A stretch of 64,000 bases of DNA from Aphanomyces cochlioides (Eukaryota > Oomycota > Saprolegniomycetes > Saprolegniales > Verrucalvaceae): NCBI GenBank assembly GCA_019828595.1, contig JAHQRK010000023.1, positions 310,001 to 374,000 on the forward strand, read 5' to 3'. Below are positions 45,693-55,901 of this stretch, piece by piece (the stretch's first letter is position 1; the number at the start of each line of letters is the position of its first letter). Below the pieces are notes generated by a model, which saw nothing but the letters and a program-made list of their open reading frames with translations, did no database searches and was not told the origin of the DNA. The translations under genes and the position numbers were made by a program.

Positions 45693-47010
45693 ATGTCGGG
45701 TGAGAAAGAAAGTGCATCGGCGCGCGAGACGATCCGCGCTGCATTCAAGACGTTTGATGCGGATGATAGCGGGCGAGTGGATGCCTCGGAGCTCGCGGAG
45801 CTTGTGTCATCCTTGGGTGGAATTTTCACTGAAGGTGATTTGCAAAGTGCGATGCGAATTCTGGACAAAGACGGCGATGGATACATTGATTATGTAGGTT
45901 AACACTTTTGTACTTTCTTGACAATGACCAGGATGAGTTTGAGCGGTGGTGGATGAATCAATCAGACGATTTGGACGGCGATGGAAATGTCGGCGAGCTA
46001 GAGAAATCACTACACCGAATCAAGAAGCTTGGAGAACAGCGCTTTCATGTTGATATCCATACCGCGAGTTGGCATGGCGATATTGAAGTTGTCAACCGTC
46101 TCCTCCAAACCAATTCAGAGGTCGTCAACGAGCGCGACACGACTGAATATGGAGTACTTTGAGCTCTCCCCAAGACTGAATTCATTTGTTGACCAGGATA
46201 TGAACACACCACTCCACTATGCTGCCTATCAAGGCCACACCAATCTGTGTTTGCTTCTCGTACGTCGTATCGCGTTTGACTCAGTATGAATGATATTAGA
46301 TGCAAGCTAAAGCCAAAGTGGATGCCACCAACGCCTTTGGATGCACTCCCCTGTTCTTTGCAGCCCAACAAGACCGGATAGAGATTGTTCAGCTCTTGCT
46401 CCAGGTTCGTCAACATTCCAGTGGCATTCCAGTGGCATTCCAGTGGTGCACTAACCAAACTTTAGAAAGGTGGGGCAAATGCAAAATTGCGTGAGTCCGA
46501 GGTAATTTGTACTCATCTTAGCTTCCTCTTACTGTTCATTCAGCATCACTTCAGCCCTGTCGACGTTGCGTCGTCGAATGCGATGCTAGACGTCTTTCGA
46601 AGCCATCCAGGCGACAGTTGAGTATGTTTTTTTCGACGCCTCTCATTCTCAACCTGCAGAGCCCTCCATCCCTGCACCACCGAAAGCGAGCAACATTTCA
46701 CAAAAGTCCATCCATCTTACATGGTACAGTAACTTTTCTCGACAATACGACCAACTCGTTCAACAGGACGCAACCATCACCCAAAGTGACAGAGACGCTA
46801 CCAATTTCAGGGTACAAATTGAAAATCACAAGAGAAGGAGGAAACAATATCTCGACACTCAAGCTCGTTGGACCATACCCGCCTGCATTTACGATGGACA
46901 AACTCCGTCCCGATACAACGTACTCAATTCAAATCGCGGCAGTGAGCTTGCATGGAGCGAGCGACTACTCGACGGCATTGGTCGTCTCAACAGAGCAGGG
47001 GACATCTTGA
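45693..47010 (+). CDS. EF-hand / ankyrin-repeat / fibronectin type III protein
   Basis: Exon 1 carries two EF-hands: FDADDSGRVDASEL (loop DADDSGRVDASE) and LDKDGDGYIDYDEF, the second completed across an intron at about 45895-45931. A third, degenerate acidic loop DLDGDGNVGELE follows. Ankyrin repeats then run over four short exons: TASWHGDIEVVNRLLQTNSE, NTPLHYAAYQGHTNLCLLL, VDATNAFGCTPLFFAAQQDR and SPVDVASSNAMLDVFRSHPG. A single FN3 domain closes the chain: PSIPAPPKASNISQKSIHL, then SGYKLKITREGG, YPPAFTMDKLRPDTTYSIQI, AAVSLHGASDYSTALVVST. Signal peptide and membrane helix are absent, so it is probably cytosolic. About 370 residues. No enzyme domain: a calcium-responsive adaptor is the simplest idea. 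Confidence 0.82.
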
Positions 47011-47037
47011 AACACTCAGATTATCTCATTTATCGTA

Positions 47038-48341
47038 CTATGCGTCATCGTCGTCAACACCAACCCACGACTCGAATGCCATAAGGAATTCCTACAAGAG
47101 ATTGAAAAATGATTCAACAACACAACTTGCCTTGAATGTGATGCTACCATCATGATCCCAATCCATTTCGTTGAATCGCCGCTGTGTGATGAATGCATTG
47201 GCTGGGCAAGCGGCTTCTTCAATCGAGGGGTTTTCCTCTAAGGCACCAAGATCAGGGACAAGGGTTAAAGTAGCACGGAACCTCGAGAGAAGGAACGCTG
47301 GTACTGTTTCGACATTTTTTTGGTTGGTGAATGCTCGTGCATGGATTCGTGCAAGCGACTTAGCATTTCGTCTCTGGATGGTAAGAGCATGATGAACCCT
47401 GACCACATCAATCACTTACTTTTCAATCAGACCATCGCCATCCATATCAAACCAAAGAAACACATCGACGGCGAGCTGAAACGCTTGACGAAGTTTGTTG
47501 CCCTGAATGAAAATTATGAATTGAACATGCTACCGACAACTTTACCTCGCCAAACAGGAGTGTTTTCGGGTCAGCTGATCCTTTCCTGCATTCGAGATCA
47601 GTGGATGCCAATTGGAAGAGCAAGATGAACATACAAGGGGGCGTAAAAAATGCTCATTTCAGTGTCGCGTTGCTCTTCCAGGACTGGAATTCTCTACAAG
47701 CAAGAGCCATGAGCACTTTCAAAGTCGCAGCGCACGTACATGCAAGACAAAGCCAATTGCAAGACAAACAAGGAATTCCTTGAACGTAAGATGGCCAGTT
47801 TCCTCCATGTCTGCTTCCGAGAACGCTTCGTTGATTTCCGCTTGGGTAAAATTGCCACCAAGTCGATTCAATGCCTCTTCCATGTCAGCAAAGTCGATCG
47901 ATCCTGTTCCATCGAGATCACAAAGACATCGCCCAGCCATTCCAACCTTTCTTGTGTCGATCAAATTCTTCAAACGTGCTCCGCACGCTGTTGAAGGCTT
48001 GTTTCAACGAAGGTCCCTTGAGCAAAATCTTGGTGAATGGGTCGTGCTTGTCTGCTCCCTCACGTTCTTTGCGTGCCTTGAGCTCCTTGAATGCCTCAAT
48101 CAATCTGCCATTATATTGTCATTATCCAAGTGACAATAGAGACGTACTTGAGATCAAGCGAAGACGATGACTTGTGCATCGATGGGGGCTGGACACTGAT
48201 CTCATGCGTGTTGATCGGCGGGGGAGGCACGCGACGATGCCCGTCGGGTGATCCCACATGATGGCTCGACTTGTTTCCCATCTCTGTGCTTGAAATCACT
48301 TGCGTTTCTTCATCAAAGTGTACATGCTTGGTAACGTTCAT
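47038..48341 (-). CDS. EF-hand calcium-binding protein
   Basis: N-terminal low-complexity leader MNVTKHVHFDEETQVISSTE with a Pro-rich segment and a Ser run, then helical IEAFKELKARKEREGADKHD and four EF-hand positions: FDRHK-like (degenerate), DLDGTGSIDFADMEEALNRL, ADMEETGHLTFKEFL, a further DMDGDGLIEK-type loop at about 47430-47450, and WDHDGSITFKEFLMAFESWV at the end (split by an intron near 47095). The last residues are acidic (DDDDA). Introns about 45-55 nt. The arrangement recalls calcineurin-B/CDPK-tail or centrin-like sensors, but the long insert between hands three and five is unusual. Convergent with the previous gene, 27 bases between stops. Confidence 0.75.
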
Positions 48342-48464
48342 AGCGTCTATTCTTAGCGGCAAAACCGGAGACTTCTTCTGGATACTTCCTCATGTATCAA
48401 AAGAAAATATCAATCTGAAGTCGAAAAAGTTATGATACTTTCCTCAGTGTCGGATATTTGACAA

Positions 48465-49079
48465 ATGGATAGCCCACGATCGGCCAAGAAACCCAAGAAG
48501 ACATCGACGCCAACGTCGGCAGCTGGAAAGAAACGCAAAAGCGACGAGCTAGGGAGAGCGACAGGTGGATCATCCAGTGGACAGGAAGCTCGATCAGGAA
48601 GTCGAGCATCGCCATTACGACGCCTTCATTCCAGTGGTTCCAGTCGGGACTTGCTTGGCGGTGTTGCCGCGCTCAAGCCGCTCACTAAAGGCGAAATGAC
48701 GGAAAGCAGTACGTACATGATCCCACTATCATTCATCATTCATGCGTCGTGGCTTAGTCAAACACATGATGTATGGATTTGGGGACGACTGGGAACCTGA
48801 TCCAGATACCGTCGAGCTTATGGAAGAAATTGTCATCGAATACATCCGATCCATGGTTGGACACACCGTACTATTCATGTCCAGACTTAAGACTTCTTTG
48901 TCTAGACGACAAAAGCCTTGGACTTGTCGAATATCAGAGGAAAGCTTGACCCAGAGTGTTTAATGTTCCTCGTACGAAAAGATGAGGAGCAATTAGAGCG
49001 AGCTGAAGAACTTCTTGAAGCCAACGAACTTCTTAAGAGTGTGTTGAACAGTGGCTTTGATCCCATTGAGGAGAAGTAG
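48465..49079 (+). CDS. TAF13: TFIID subunit TAF13
   Basis: Histone-fold subunit pairing with TAF11 in TFIID. Exon 1 is a basic Ser-rich leader (MDSPRSAKKPKKTSTPTSAA to LTKGEMTES). After an intron at 48709-48757 the fold begins KHMMYGFGDDWEPDPDTVEL, MEEIVIEYIRSM; a second intron (48855-48903) leads to TTKALDLSNIRGKLDPECLM, FLVRKDEEQLERAEELLEAN. The MYGFGDD and FLVRKD blocks are TAF13 hallmarks. Complete. Its 3' flank is followed by the Harbinger element. Confidence 0.92.
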
Positions 49080-49497
49080 GCATTTCACTGCGGAGCATTT
49101 CAAGCCACCATGTTGGGAAGGCGCTTGTCCGAAATGACACTTTTGCAATAAATTGGCACTATATTTTAACTCACAGCGAAATTGGAAGCCTGCAATTCTG
49201 CAGTCTTGAGTTGCTCCTTCATGATAAAGCTACAGTCGTATGCTCAATGCATCCTGCAAACTGACCGTCTTCACTTTCGCAATACTCGAGTGCAGCCAGA
49301 GTGAACTCATGTGTCGCTACAGTGTCAATTTGAGCAATTATTTCATAAAAATGTTTTATTTATATTTTTATTGATTTCGAAAATCATTAGTGGTGTTCAA
49401 TTGTGATTGATGAAAGCACTTGACTGATGGCAAAAATAAATAAGTCAAAGCTATTGGTCAAAAATTTGTGTTTTTTGTGCCATCAATCAAACGTTGG

Positions 49498-49521
49498 GCC
49501 GTCAACGATTTTGTTGACGGC
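49498..49521. repeat. Subterminal hairpin in Harbinger element
   Basis: 9 bp arms GCCGTCAAC and GTTGACGGC around six bases. It lies about 110 bp inside the left end, where PIF-type elements often have protein-binding subterminal repeats. Confidence 0.45.
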
Positions 49522-49546
49522 TCAACTGTATTGCTGAAAAAGTTTG

Positions 49547-50179
49547 ATGAACGGCTCCTCGTCACTCACATCGACGACAAAGCGCAACGGAATCGCGTGG
49601 GACAGCGATGCTGTGGATCAAGGCTCTCTGTCCTCGTTGGAAGTCTTGTTGGAATGGCTCACAGGAGACAACAACTACGCACGTTGGCGTGCCGGATCCC
49701 TGAAGAAAACTCCCTCTCGACATGCAACTGGCTCGCGCTCGCTTCCCGTTGTTGCCTCAAAGGAAAAGTTGTGCCAGGAAATTGTGAACAAACTTCACAC
49801 GCATGGATTGAGCCATCGTAGTTCACGAGAAGTACGGAGCAAAATCAATGACCTCGAGAGGTCGTATCGCGCTGCTCGAGATTGGACAAACAGTACGGGT
49901 GAGGGAGTCCTTGACGAGGACGAAGAGGTTGGACAAACTGACGTAAGGTCAAAAATACAAAAGATCTGCAAACACTACGACGCCCTACATCGGGTCATGG
50001 GCGATAGACCGGCGGCTCGGCCAATCTACACAAATGAAGATGACGATCAACAAGAGAGCGTTCAAGAAAAGTCTATTAAAGCAAATGAACTATATGAGTG
50101 TGTGATCAACAAAATACTTCAGGAGTTCTTCACATCTACTTGGATTTGCTCTTGTGGCTGCAACACTTTGCAAACTTGA
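49547..50179 (+). CDS. Harbinger-associated trihelix/Myb-like DNA-binding protein
   Basis: Second ORF of the PIF/Harbinger element, which in this superfamily supplies a Myb/SANT-like protein needed for transposition. 210 residues, intact. The DNA-binding region is AWDSDAVDQGSLSSLEVLLE, WLTGDNNYARWRAG, with helices continuing through SKEKLCQEIVNKLHTHGLSH, RSSREVRSKINDLERSYRAA and RDW; a conserved W-x13-W spacing fits the trihelix pattern. The C-terminal third is acidic. Its last 90 bases overlap the 3' end of the transposase on the opposite strand. Unlike the transposase, it shows no frameshift. Confidence 0.75.
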   Translation: MNGSSSLTSTTKRNGIAWDSDAVDQGSLSSLEVLLEWLTGDNNYARWRAGSLKKTPSRHATGSRSLPVVASKEKLCQEIVNKLHTHGLSHRSSREVRSKINDLERSYRAARDWTNSTGEGVLDEDEEVGQTDVRSKIQKICKHYDALHRVMGDRPAARPIYTNEDDDQQESVQEKSIKANELYECVINKILQEFFTSTWICSCGCNTLQT

Positions 50180-51333
50180 ATCACTTTGTATGTTTGGATC
50201 TTCGTTGTCGTCCTCGTCGTCATCGTCACTGTCTATCCATTGCTCGGGTATCTGGTCGTTGATGCAATAATTGTGGACAACTGAGCATGCCTCTATCAAG
50301 TGTACACAGCGCTTCACCATGTTCTGATCGTCATTGAGTCGAACTCTAACTTCCTTCAAGCATTGAAACCGACCTTTAAGCATGCCAATGCAGTGCTCTA
50401 TACAAATACGTAAACTGGACAGTCTCTCGTTGAACGCTTCATGAACAGGAAACAGTTGACGCCTGGGGGGCTTTTTGAAAGGACAAACTAAGTGCCTATT
50501 GGGAGCAAACGCTGAGTCGCCAACCAAAACATTTTTGCCACCAACGTATGATCCAATGCGACGAGCAAGATTTGAGTTTGAAAAACTCGTTGATCATGGC
50601 AACTTCCTGGCCAGCCAGCATATACATATTGAATTCGTCTGCTGTGATCGCACACAACAATAACTGATTGCGTAACAAGACTTCCTTGTAAAATAGTCTT
50701 CGCCATGCTTAGAAGTTTTTGAGCCAAAGCGACAAGAGTTCCATCGACAGCACTGACGCAGCCAGGAAAGCCATGCATGGATTCAAATGCTGATGAAATT
50801 TCTTGCTGCTCACTAAGCGTCGACCACGCAACAATGCATTTGAGGTGTGAGCGGAGCGCAATTACACAACGATCTGTATAAAGTCGGAAAGACCCAACAC
50901 TGCAATGGCCAAGTCTTGCGTTTCGACGAAAAGACGATCCATTTCCACTGAACCCAGCAACTTGGAGGAAAACCAATAGTTGATAAACGACAGGACGCTG
51001 ATTTTCAGAGTAGATCGGGTGATCTTTGATCATGTCGTGGATTCGCCAAAAGTAGTGCTTAGAAAGTCGGTACTCGGCTTTAAAGTCGCTGTCTCTCATT
51101 CCCTGAATTTCCGCAGCAAGAGACTGAAGAGATCTTGCCACATATCCTCTGTGGTTGATGTAGCGAGTGTTTTCGAGAACGAGTCGCATGGATATCCAAA
51201 AGTCTTTTCGTCGACGGTGCCCATCAGATACAATCTCACCATTTCGGCTGGCTGTGAGCTCTTGGACAGCTATGCAAAGCAGAACATCGTCAACCGTGTC
51301 GATGGCTAACTGCTTGTCGGTAGTTTGCGGCAT
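50090..51333 (-). pseudogene. PIF/Harbinger transposase (DDE_4), frameshifted
   Basis: Homologue of HARBI1-type DDE nucleases. Recognisable parts: RLSKHYFWRIHDMIKDHPI, KCIVAWSTLSEQQEISSAFE, GCVSAVDGTLVALA (first Asp), YAGWPGSCHDQRVFQ (second Asp), VLVGDSAFAPNRHLVCPFKK and CIEHCIGMLKGRFQCLKEV (Glu). The reading frame changes near 50570, between the second Asp and GDSAF, so no single frame spans the nuclease. A short window around 50650-50720 also reads better in another frame, suggesting two further compensating indels. It should not yield active enzyme. Confidence 0.85.
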
Positions 51334-51490
51334 CCAAACACCGAGTAATCAGTCAAATAGTTCCGTCAGGATGTTCACGCCAACAATTTGATGAAAAGCA
51401 ACGATTGGATGAAAAAGAATATTTTTATTCTTCCATCAATCAAACAATCAATCACAATTGAACACCACTATTTTGCAATAGGATCAATTG

Positions 51491-53558
51491 ATGAACAAGC
51501 GAGTGCAAGACGGTGACGGTTTCCGCGGGACGGTGCGATACGAAGGCCCGATTCATTCCAAGAACCAAGCGCAAGTTTATTGGGGTAGAATGCAGACTGC
51601 ATGACAGAAGCTGTCATTTGCTGAGGTTGACTTGTAGGCGTTGAATGGGATGAACCGAGTCGAGGCAAACATGATGGTGAAACTGATGGAGTGCGCTACT
51701 TTCAAACGTCTCGTCCGTCCAGCGGATCTTTTGTCGTGCCTGACAAAGTCACATTGGGTCGTGGGATCCTCGATGCATTGCGCGAACGATACATGCAAAA
51801 TGAACATGAAGATACACTCGTGGCGGGAAAAGTCGCAACTGCAGGAGGAAACACCAAGAACATCCAGCTCGTAGGCGTCCAGAAAATCCAGTATCGACAT
51901 GCAAAGTACGATAAATATTGATGGCAAGTCTAGGGGAAAGCAAGATCTTGGCGTGATCAGCAAAGTCTCGTTGGAGGTAATGCGATTTGGACTGTCTACA
52001 AGAGCCATGCCCTTTCTAGGCGTGCAAAGTAGCATACATCGGAAACCACGGCGAATTGCTTGAAGCTGCTCCGCACATTGTCGAGCTCAATTTGGGATTC
52101 AATTTACTGTCCTCGTGGAGCGAGGTATGCATGATCTATTCGATCTTGCCACTGAGGCCCCTTTACAGGTGTTGAAGCTATCCTCTGAACTGCCTGAACT
52201 CGAGCATCTCATCTTGAGCGGCAACGTCTTGGAATATGACGTCACGGAATCGAATCCACCAGCCTTTTCTAATGTCCAAGTGCTCGTGATGAACCAAACA
52301 GGCATGTCCTGGGCCAACATTTTGCATATTTGCCGCACCCACTTTCCTGCCATTCGAGAATTATACATCTCTTCCAATGGAATTACCGATGAAATGGTAC
52401 ATTTTGTGCCCACGTCAAAATATATTCATATGGCTCTCGTAGCTTCATTCCACACCATCAGAGCTTCTATCTCCGGCCCTGGAATGGATCGATCTTTCCC
52501 AAAATCAAATTACTGATTGGACTGCCATTTCGATTGCGCTTGGAGGATTGCCAAATCTTCAGCAACTTGCATTGAATGGAAATCAGCTCGCTAAACTCGA
52601 CGCCCGCGACATGGCTGGAAAGTACCCTGCGCTATCTACTCTGTCTTTGTCGGACAATTTGTATGTCAATCAGTCGTGTCCTTGGACGTGATTTGTGACG
52701 TGTGATTAGGATCGCAGGATGGCCGTCCATAGATGCTCTGAATGCATTGCCTGCACTTCAATTTCTTCGCATGACAAAGAACCCCCTGCTCAACGACATG
52801 GGAGCAGGAGAATCTCGCATGGTACCCTTTAAATATGACGATTCGATGTCAGAGCTATCATGTAGCTCATCATTGCGCGATGTCAATCCCTGGTCGCTTT
52901 CAATTCAAGTGAAATTCGTGCCAAGGTACATTCTTCCATTCATAGTGAAAAAATTGATCATGTTGGTACACGATTAGGAGCGCCAAGACGCTGAACAAAT
53001 CTACTTAAAGCGCATTTTGCATGAATTGGTTTGTTTTCCTGAGGCGGAGCGTTCCAAAGTCATCGCCAGCCATCCGCGGTATACACAGCTCACGGCCATG
53101 TATCCTGAAATACAGGTTTCTTCCATGTCCTTCCTCAAGCATCCCCCGACACCACGATTAGGCTCCAAATTCAAAAGATGCCAGCGGACCATCGGCACTC
53201 GCTCGTAGCCTTGTACGCGTAACGTTTATTCCAATGACGATGAATGCGACCACGATGGACGAAATGGAGAAGAAATTGCCTCTTACGTATACCGTTCTAA
53301 TCTCCTTTATGCTAATACCGACCAAATGATAGCATGAAAGTATCGCAAGTGAAGCTCCTCGTGCAGAAAAAGTATGGCCTTGAAGAGCATAATCTATCGT
53401 TTCGTGCGTCCAAGAAGGTAGCAGCAGTGCAAATGACAACAGACCTGATGCTGCCTTAACCGTAGAGCATGCCAATCCCTCTTGACGACGACAATGAAGA
53501 ATTGAGCTACTATGGAATTCAAGATGGCGGTGACTTATTGATCAATGATGCTTGGTAA
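51491..53558 (+). CDS. TBCE: Tubulin-folding cofactor E (TBCE)
   Basis: Chaperone for alpha-tubulin folding and heterodimer assembly. N-terminal CAP-Gly: GTVRYEGPIHSKNQAQVYWG, then VEWDEPSRGKHDGETDGVRY across an intron at 51579-51632 (the GKNDG-type motif reads GKHDG). Leucine-rich repeats follow: VELNLGFNLLSSW, LEHLILSGNVLEYD, IRELYISSNGITDE, WIDLSQNQITDW, LQQLALNGNQLAKLDARDM, LSTLSLSDNLIAGWPSIDAL. Then LIIARCQSLVAFNSSEIRAK, ERQDAEQIYLKRILHELV, and a ubiquitin-like end MKVSQVKLLVQKKYGLEEHN to IQDGGDLLINDAW. About eleven introns of 40-55 nt. The ATG is 22 bases beyond the Harbinger terminus, so the promoter and most of the 5' UTR must lie in the element or have been displaced by it. Confidence 0.93.
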
Positions 53559-53579
53559 CATTTACACAAGTAATGTTGT

Positions 53580-55839
53580 TTATCCCACCAAATCTTGTCC
53601 TTTCTTGAACAAAAAGTCGGCCAAGTAATCGATCGGATCTTCTGGCTGGACCTTGACGACTTCGAGCATACCTTCTGTCAAGGCAGGAATCACAGTCTCC
53701 ATCAGGTACGCTCGCAGCGGTTTGGATCGCGCTTCCAAAATATCCATCTCTTCCCGCTGAATGACTTCCAATCTTGATTTCTACCACCTTGACCTTGAAT
53801 TTGAAGCCCTTAGGAGAATGCAATACCTCGGAGAGAGCACGTTTTTGTTTCTCCGCACCTTCTTTCTCCAAGGCATCAGCTTGACGCTTCTCTTCCGCCC
53901 TGGCTTCATCCGCCTACACCATCAAAGTCAGCAACGACCAAGCCATCCCGAGGTACGAGTTGTTTTTCCAATTCTTTCTGTTGCTCGAGCAATTCTTCCT
54001 TTGTCGGATGGAAATTGAATGGTTTGCCGCCTTGCTCCATGTACTTTGCAATCGGATCGAGGTAATCTTTCTTGCTCGCGTACATCTCCTCGCCTTCTAG
54101 CTCGAGCTCCAACACTTCCAAGTCGTTTTCCTTCTCGAAATGGTTGACCAGGCCATCATTTTTGCGAAACAAATCGTATCTACACCAAGAATTCACAATT
54201 CTTTGTAGATCAATGCTCCATACCGTCGGGCGAATTCAACAACATTGTTTCCCGTCTTGTCTGCTTCTTCTTGAGATAATTGCTGCGCACGAGCTTCCAA
54301 GAGCGCTTTCGTTGCATTCAAGACAATCACGCGATTCGGCACGAACAAATTCGGTGGCGCAGAGGCCTTCTTTGCCGCGGCGTTATTTTCGTCGCCTTCT
54401 TTCTCCTCAGTGTTGTCGTCTGCTTTGCCTTCACCGTCTTCTCCTTCGGTCGGCGTGGCAACTTTGGGCTCGACAAAGAAGAACGCCTTGGCCTGGTCGA
54501 TTGTAATCGGCAGTCCGTCCAAGACATAGCCCTGATTCCGGCACACTGGCGACGCCAATTTCCACCGCACGAGCTGCGTCAGCACGGCATCAGGCAGCTC
54601 CTTCAAGTTGAGTCGGCAGGCTTTGACTTGATCTCGTACTGCGACGAGGGCATCGTCCAACTTTGGCGTGGCGAGAAATTCGTCGGCCATGGAAGCGGCC
54701 GTCAAATGCGGAAGATAGTACGTTTTCGCCAACGAGCCTGCGAGATGCGTCTTGCCGACACGTGGAGGGCCCAACACAACGACGCGGAGAGGACGCAGAT
54801 CCATCGATTGGAGGTAATCTTGCGTCAAGACGTCCATGTTGGCCACCATGCCTTGTTGAAAACGCCAGTCGATTTCCATCGTTTCAAGCGCGGCGCCAGT
54901 CAAGTCAAAGCGAAGATCCAATTGCAATGGCGTCAAACTCTTGTCTTTGACGGCCAATTCGTCAGCTTCAGCAGCTTCGACATCTCGAAGGTGGCCGTTT
55001 CCAAGCGCTTGGCTGATTGCAAGGCAGACATCCCGTAGCGTGCTCTGACTTTGATCGATCGCCAGCATGTAATTCGTGCCGCTCGCTGCTGCTGGTGCCA
55101 AGACGACATTGGCGGCGATTTTGGCCAAGTCATAGACGCTGATCATGGGCAAAACGTTGGCTCCCTTCAAGCCACCGACGCTCGGGACGATTAAATCCTT
55201 GTTGGGGTACATCCACGCGTCTCTACAAGGCAGCTGTCGCTAGGAAAAACTCATGGAAACGAACCGCAAGATGGCGTGGAAATGCGATTGTGCGCCGCCA
55301 TAAATCAATCCCGCTGCGACGACGAGCGTTTTAAGACCGTCGCGACGAGCACTGAGCACTTGCGTCTCGATGGCCTTGTACTCGGCGTACTTCCGTGCAG
55401 GTTTGCGCTGCTTGAACATTTCTTCCTTATGTCCTCGCCATTCTTTAGGAAGCGGCGTTGGATTCGGCGTCTTTGCCCACGTGAGCACGCTGGAGATTGC
55501 GACAAAGAGCTTATCGCCGTTTTCCCCCGCGCCTCCATCTTCAAATGCTTGAAGCGCATCGACGACGCCATCCGGATCGTCCAAGATGGAATAAATCGCC
55601 ACGTCGCTGCGTTTGAGCAAGGTATGGACATTGTGTTTGTCCGAGTAGACGACGACCGGCGTCTCGACGGGTTTGTCGTCGTCTTGGCGCTCTGGCGGTT
55701 TGAATTCCGCGAGGCGTTTCTTCACGACTTGGGTCTGCTTGAGCGTCTCGACGGCACCGACAACTTCACACGTTTGTGAAATCTGTTTGGCCATTTCCAT
55801 GCCAAGTACGGACGACAAGTTGCCCACGAAGACGCGCAT
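53580..55839 (-). CDS. AK7: Adenylate kinase 7-like protein (AK7)
   Basis: Ciliary nucleotide kinase. Three regions in the expected order: an NAD-epimerase-like N-terminal half (MRVFVGNLSSVLGMEMAKQ, VAAGLIYGGAQSHFHAI, VLPMISVYDLAKIAANVVLA); an adenylate kinase domain with P-loop VVVLGPPRVGKTHLAGSLA, QGYVLDGLPITIDQAKAFF and RVIVLNATKALLEARAQQL; and a C-terminal charged helix ending in a Dpy-30 motif VQPEDPIDYLADFLFKKG. The ATG at 55839 was chosen because upstream codons overlap the 3' end of the FYVE gene. The kinase P-loop is GPPRVGKT, intact. Introns are in the C-terminal third. Supports a flagellated life stage. Confidence 0.9.
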
Positions 55840-55901
55840 GTCTTTTTCTTTCAAAATGTCGACTTTGAAGAAACTGACGATGGGAATTGAAACCGCTTTG
55901 G

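Larger units (their letters stand above)
49389..51469. mobile_element. PIF/Harbinger DNA transposon, two genes
   Basis: 2081 bp element. The ends share 23 identical inverted bases (49389-49411 and 51447-51469), beginning AGTGGTGTTCAATTGTGATT. ATT stands directly outside both ends (49386-49388 and 51470-51472), a plausible 3 bp target duplication as in this superfamily. Inside are a plus-strand DNA-binding gene and a minus-strand transposase, convergent and overlapping at their 3' ends. A GCCGTCAAC/GTTGACGGC hairpin lies at 49498-49521. The element separates TAF13 from TBCE. Confidence 0.92.

Noticed and set aside
51889..51948. A 28 nt intron in TBCE (donor at 51906)
   Set aside because: An alternative donor 18 bases upstream (GTATCGAC) gives a 46 nt intron, normal for this window, and a better match to TBCE around KIQGKQDLGVISKVSLE.
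54280..55038. Long plus-strand frame (252 codons) opposite AK7
   Set aside because: It mirrors the strongly supported AK7 kinase exon on the minus strand; composition is Arg/His-rich as expected of a shadow frame.
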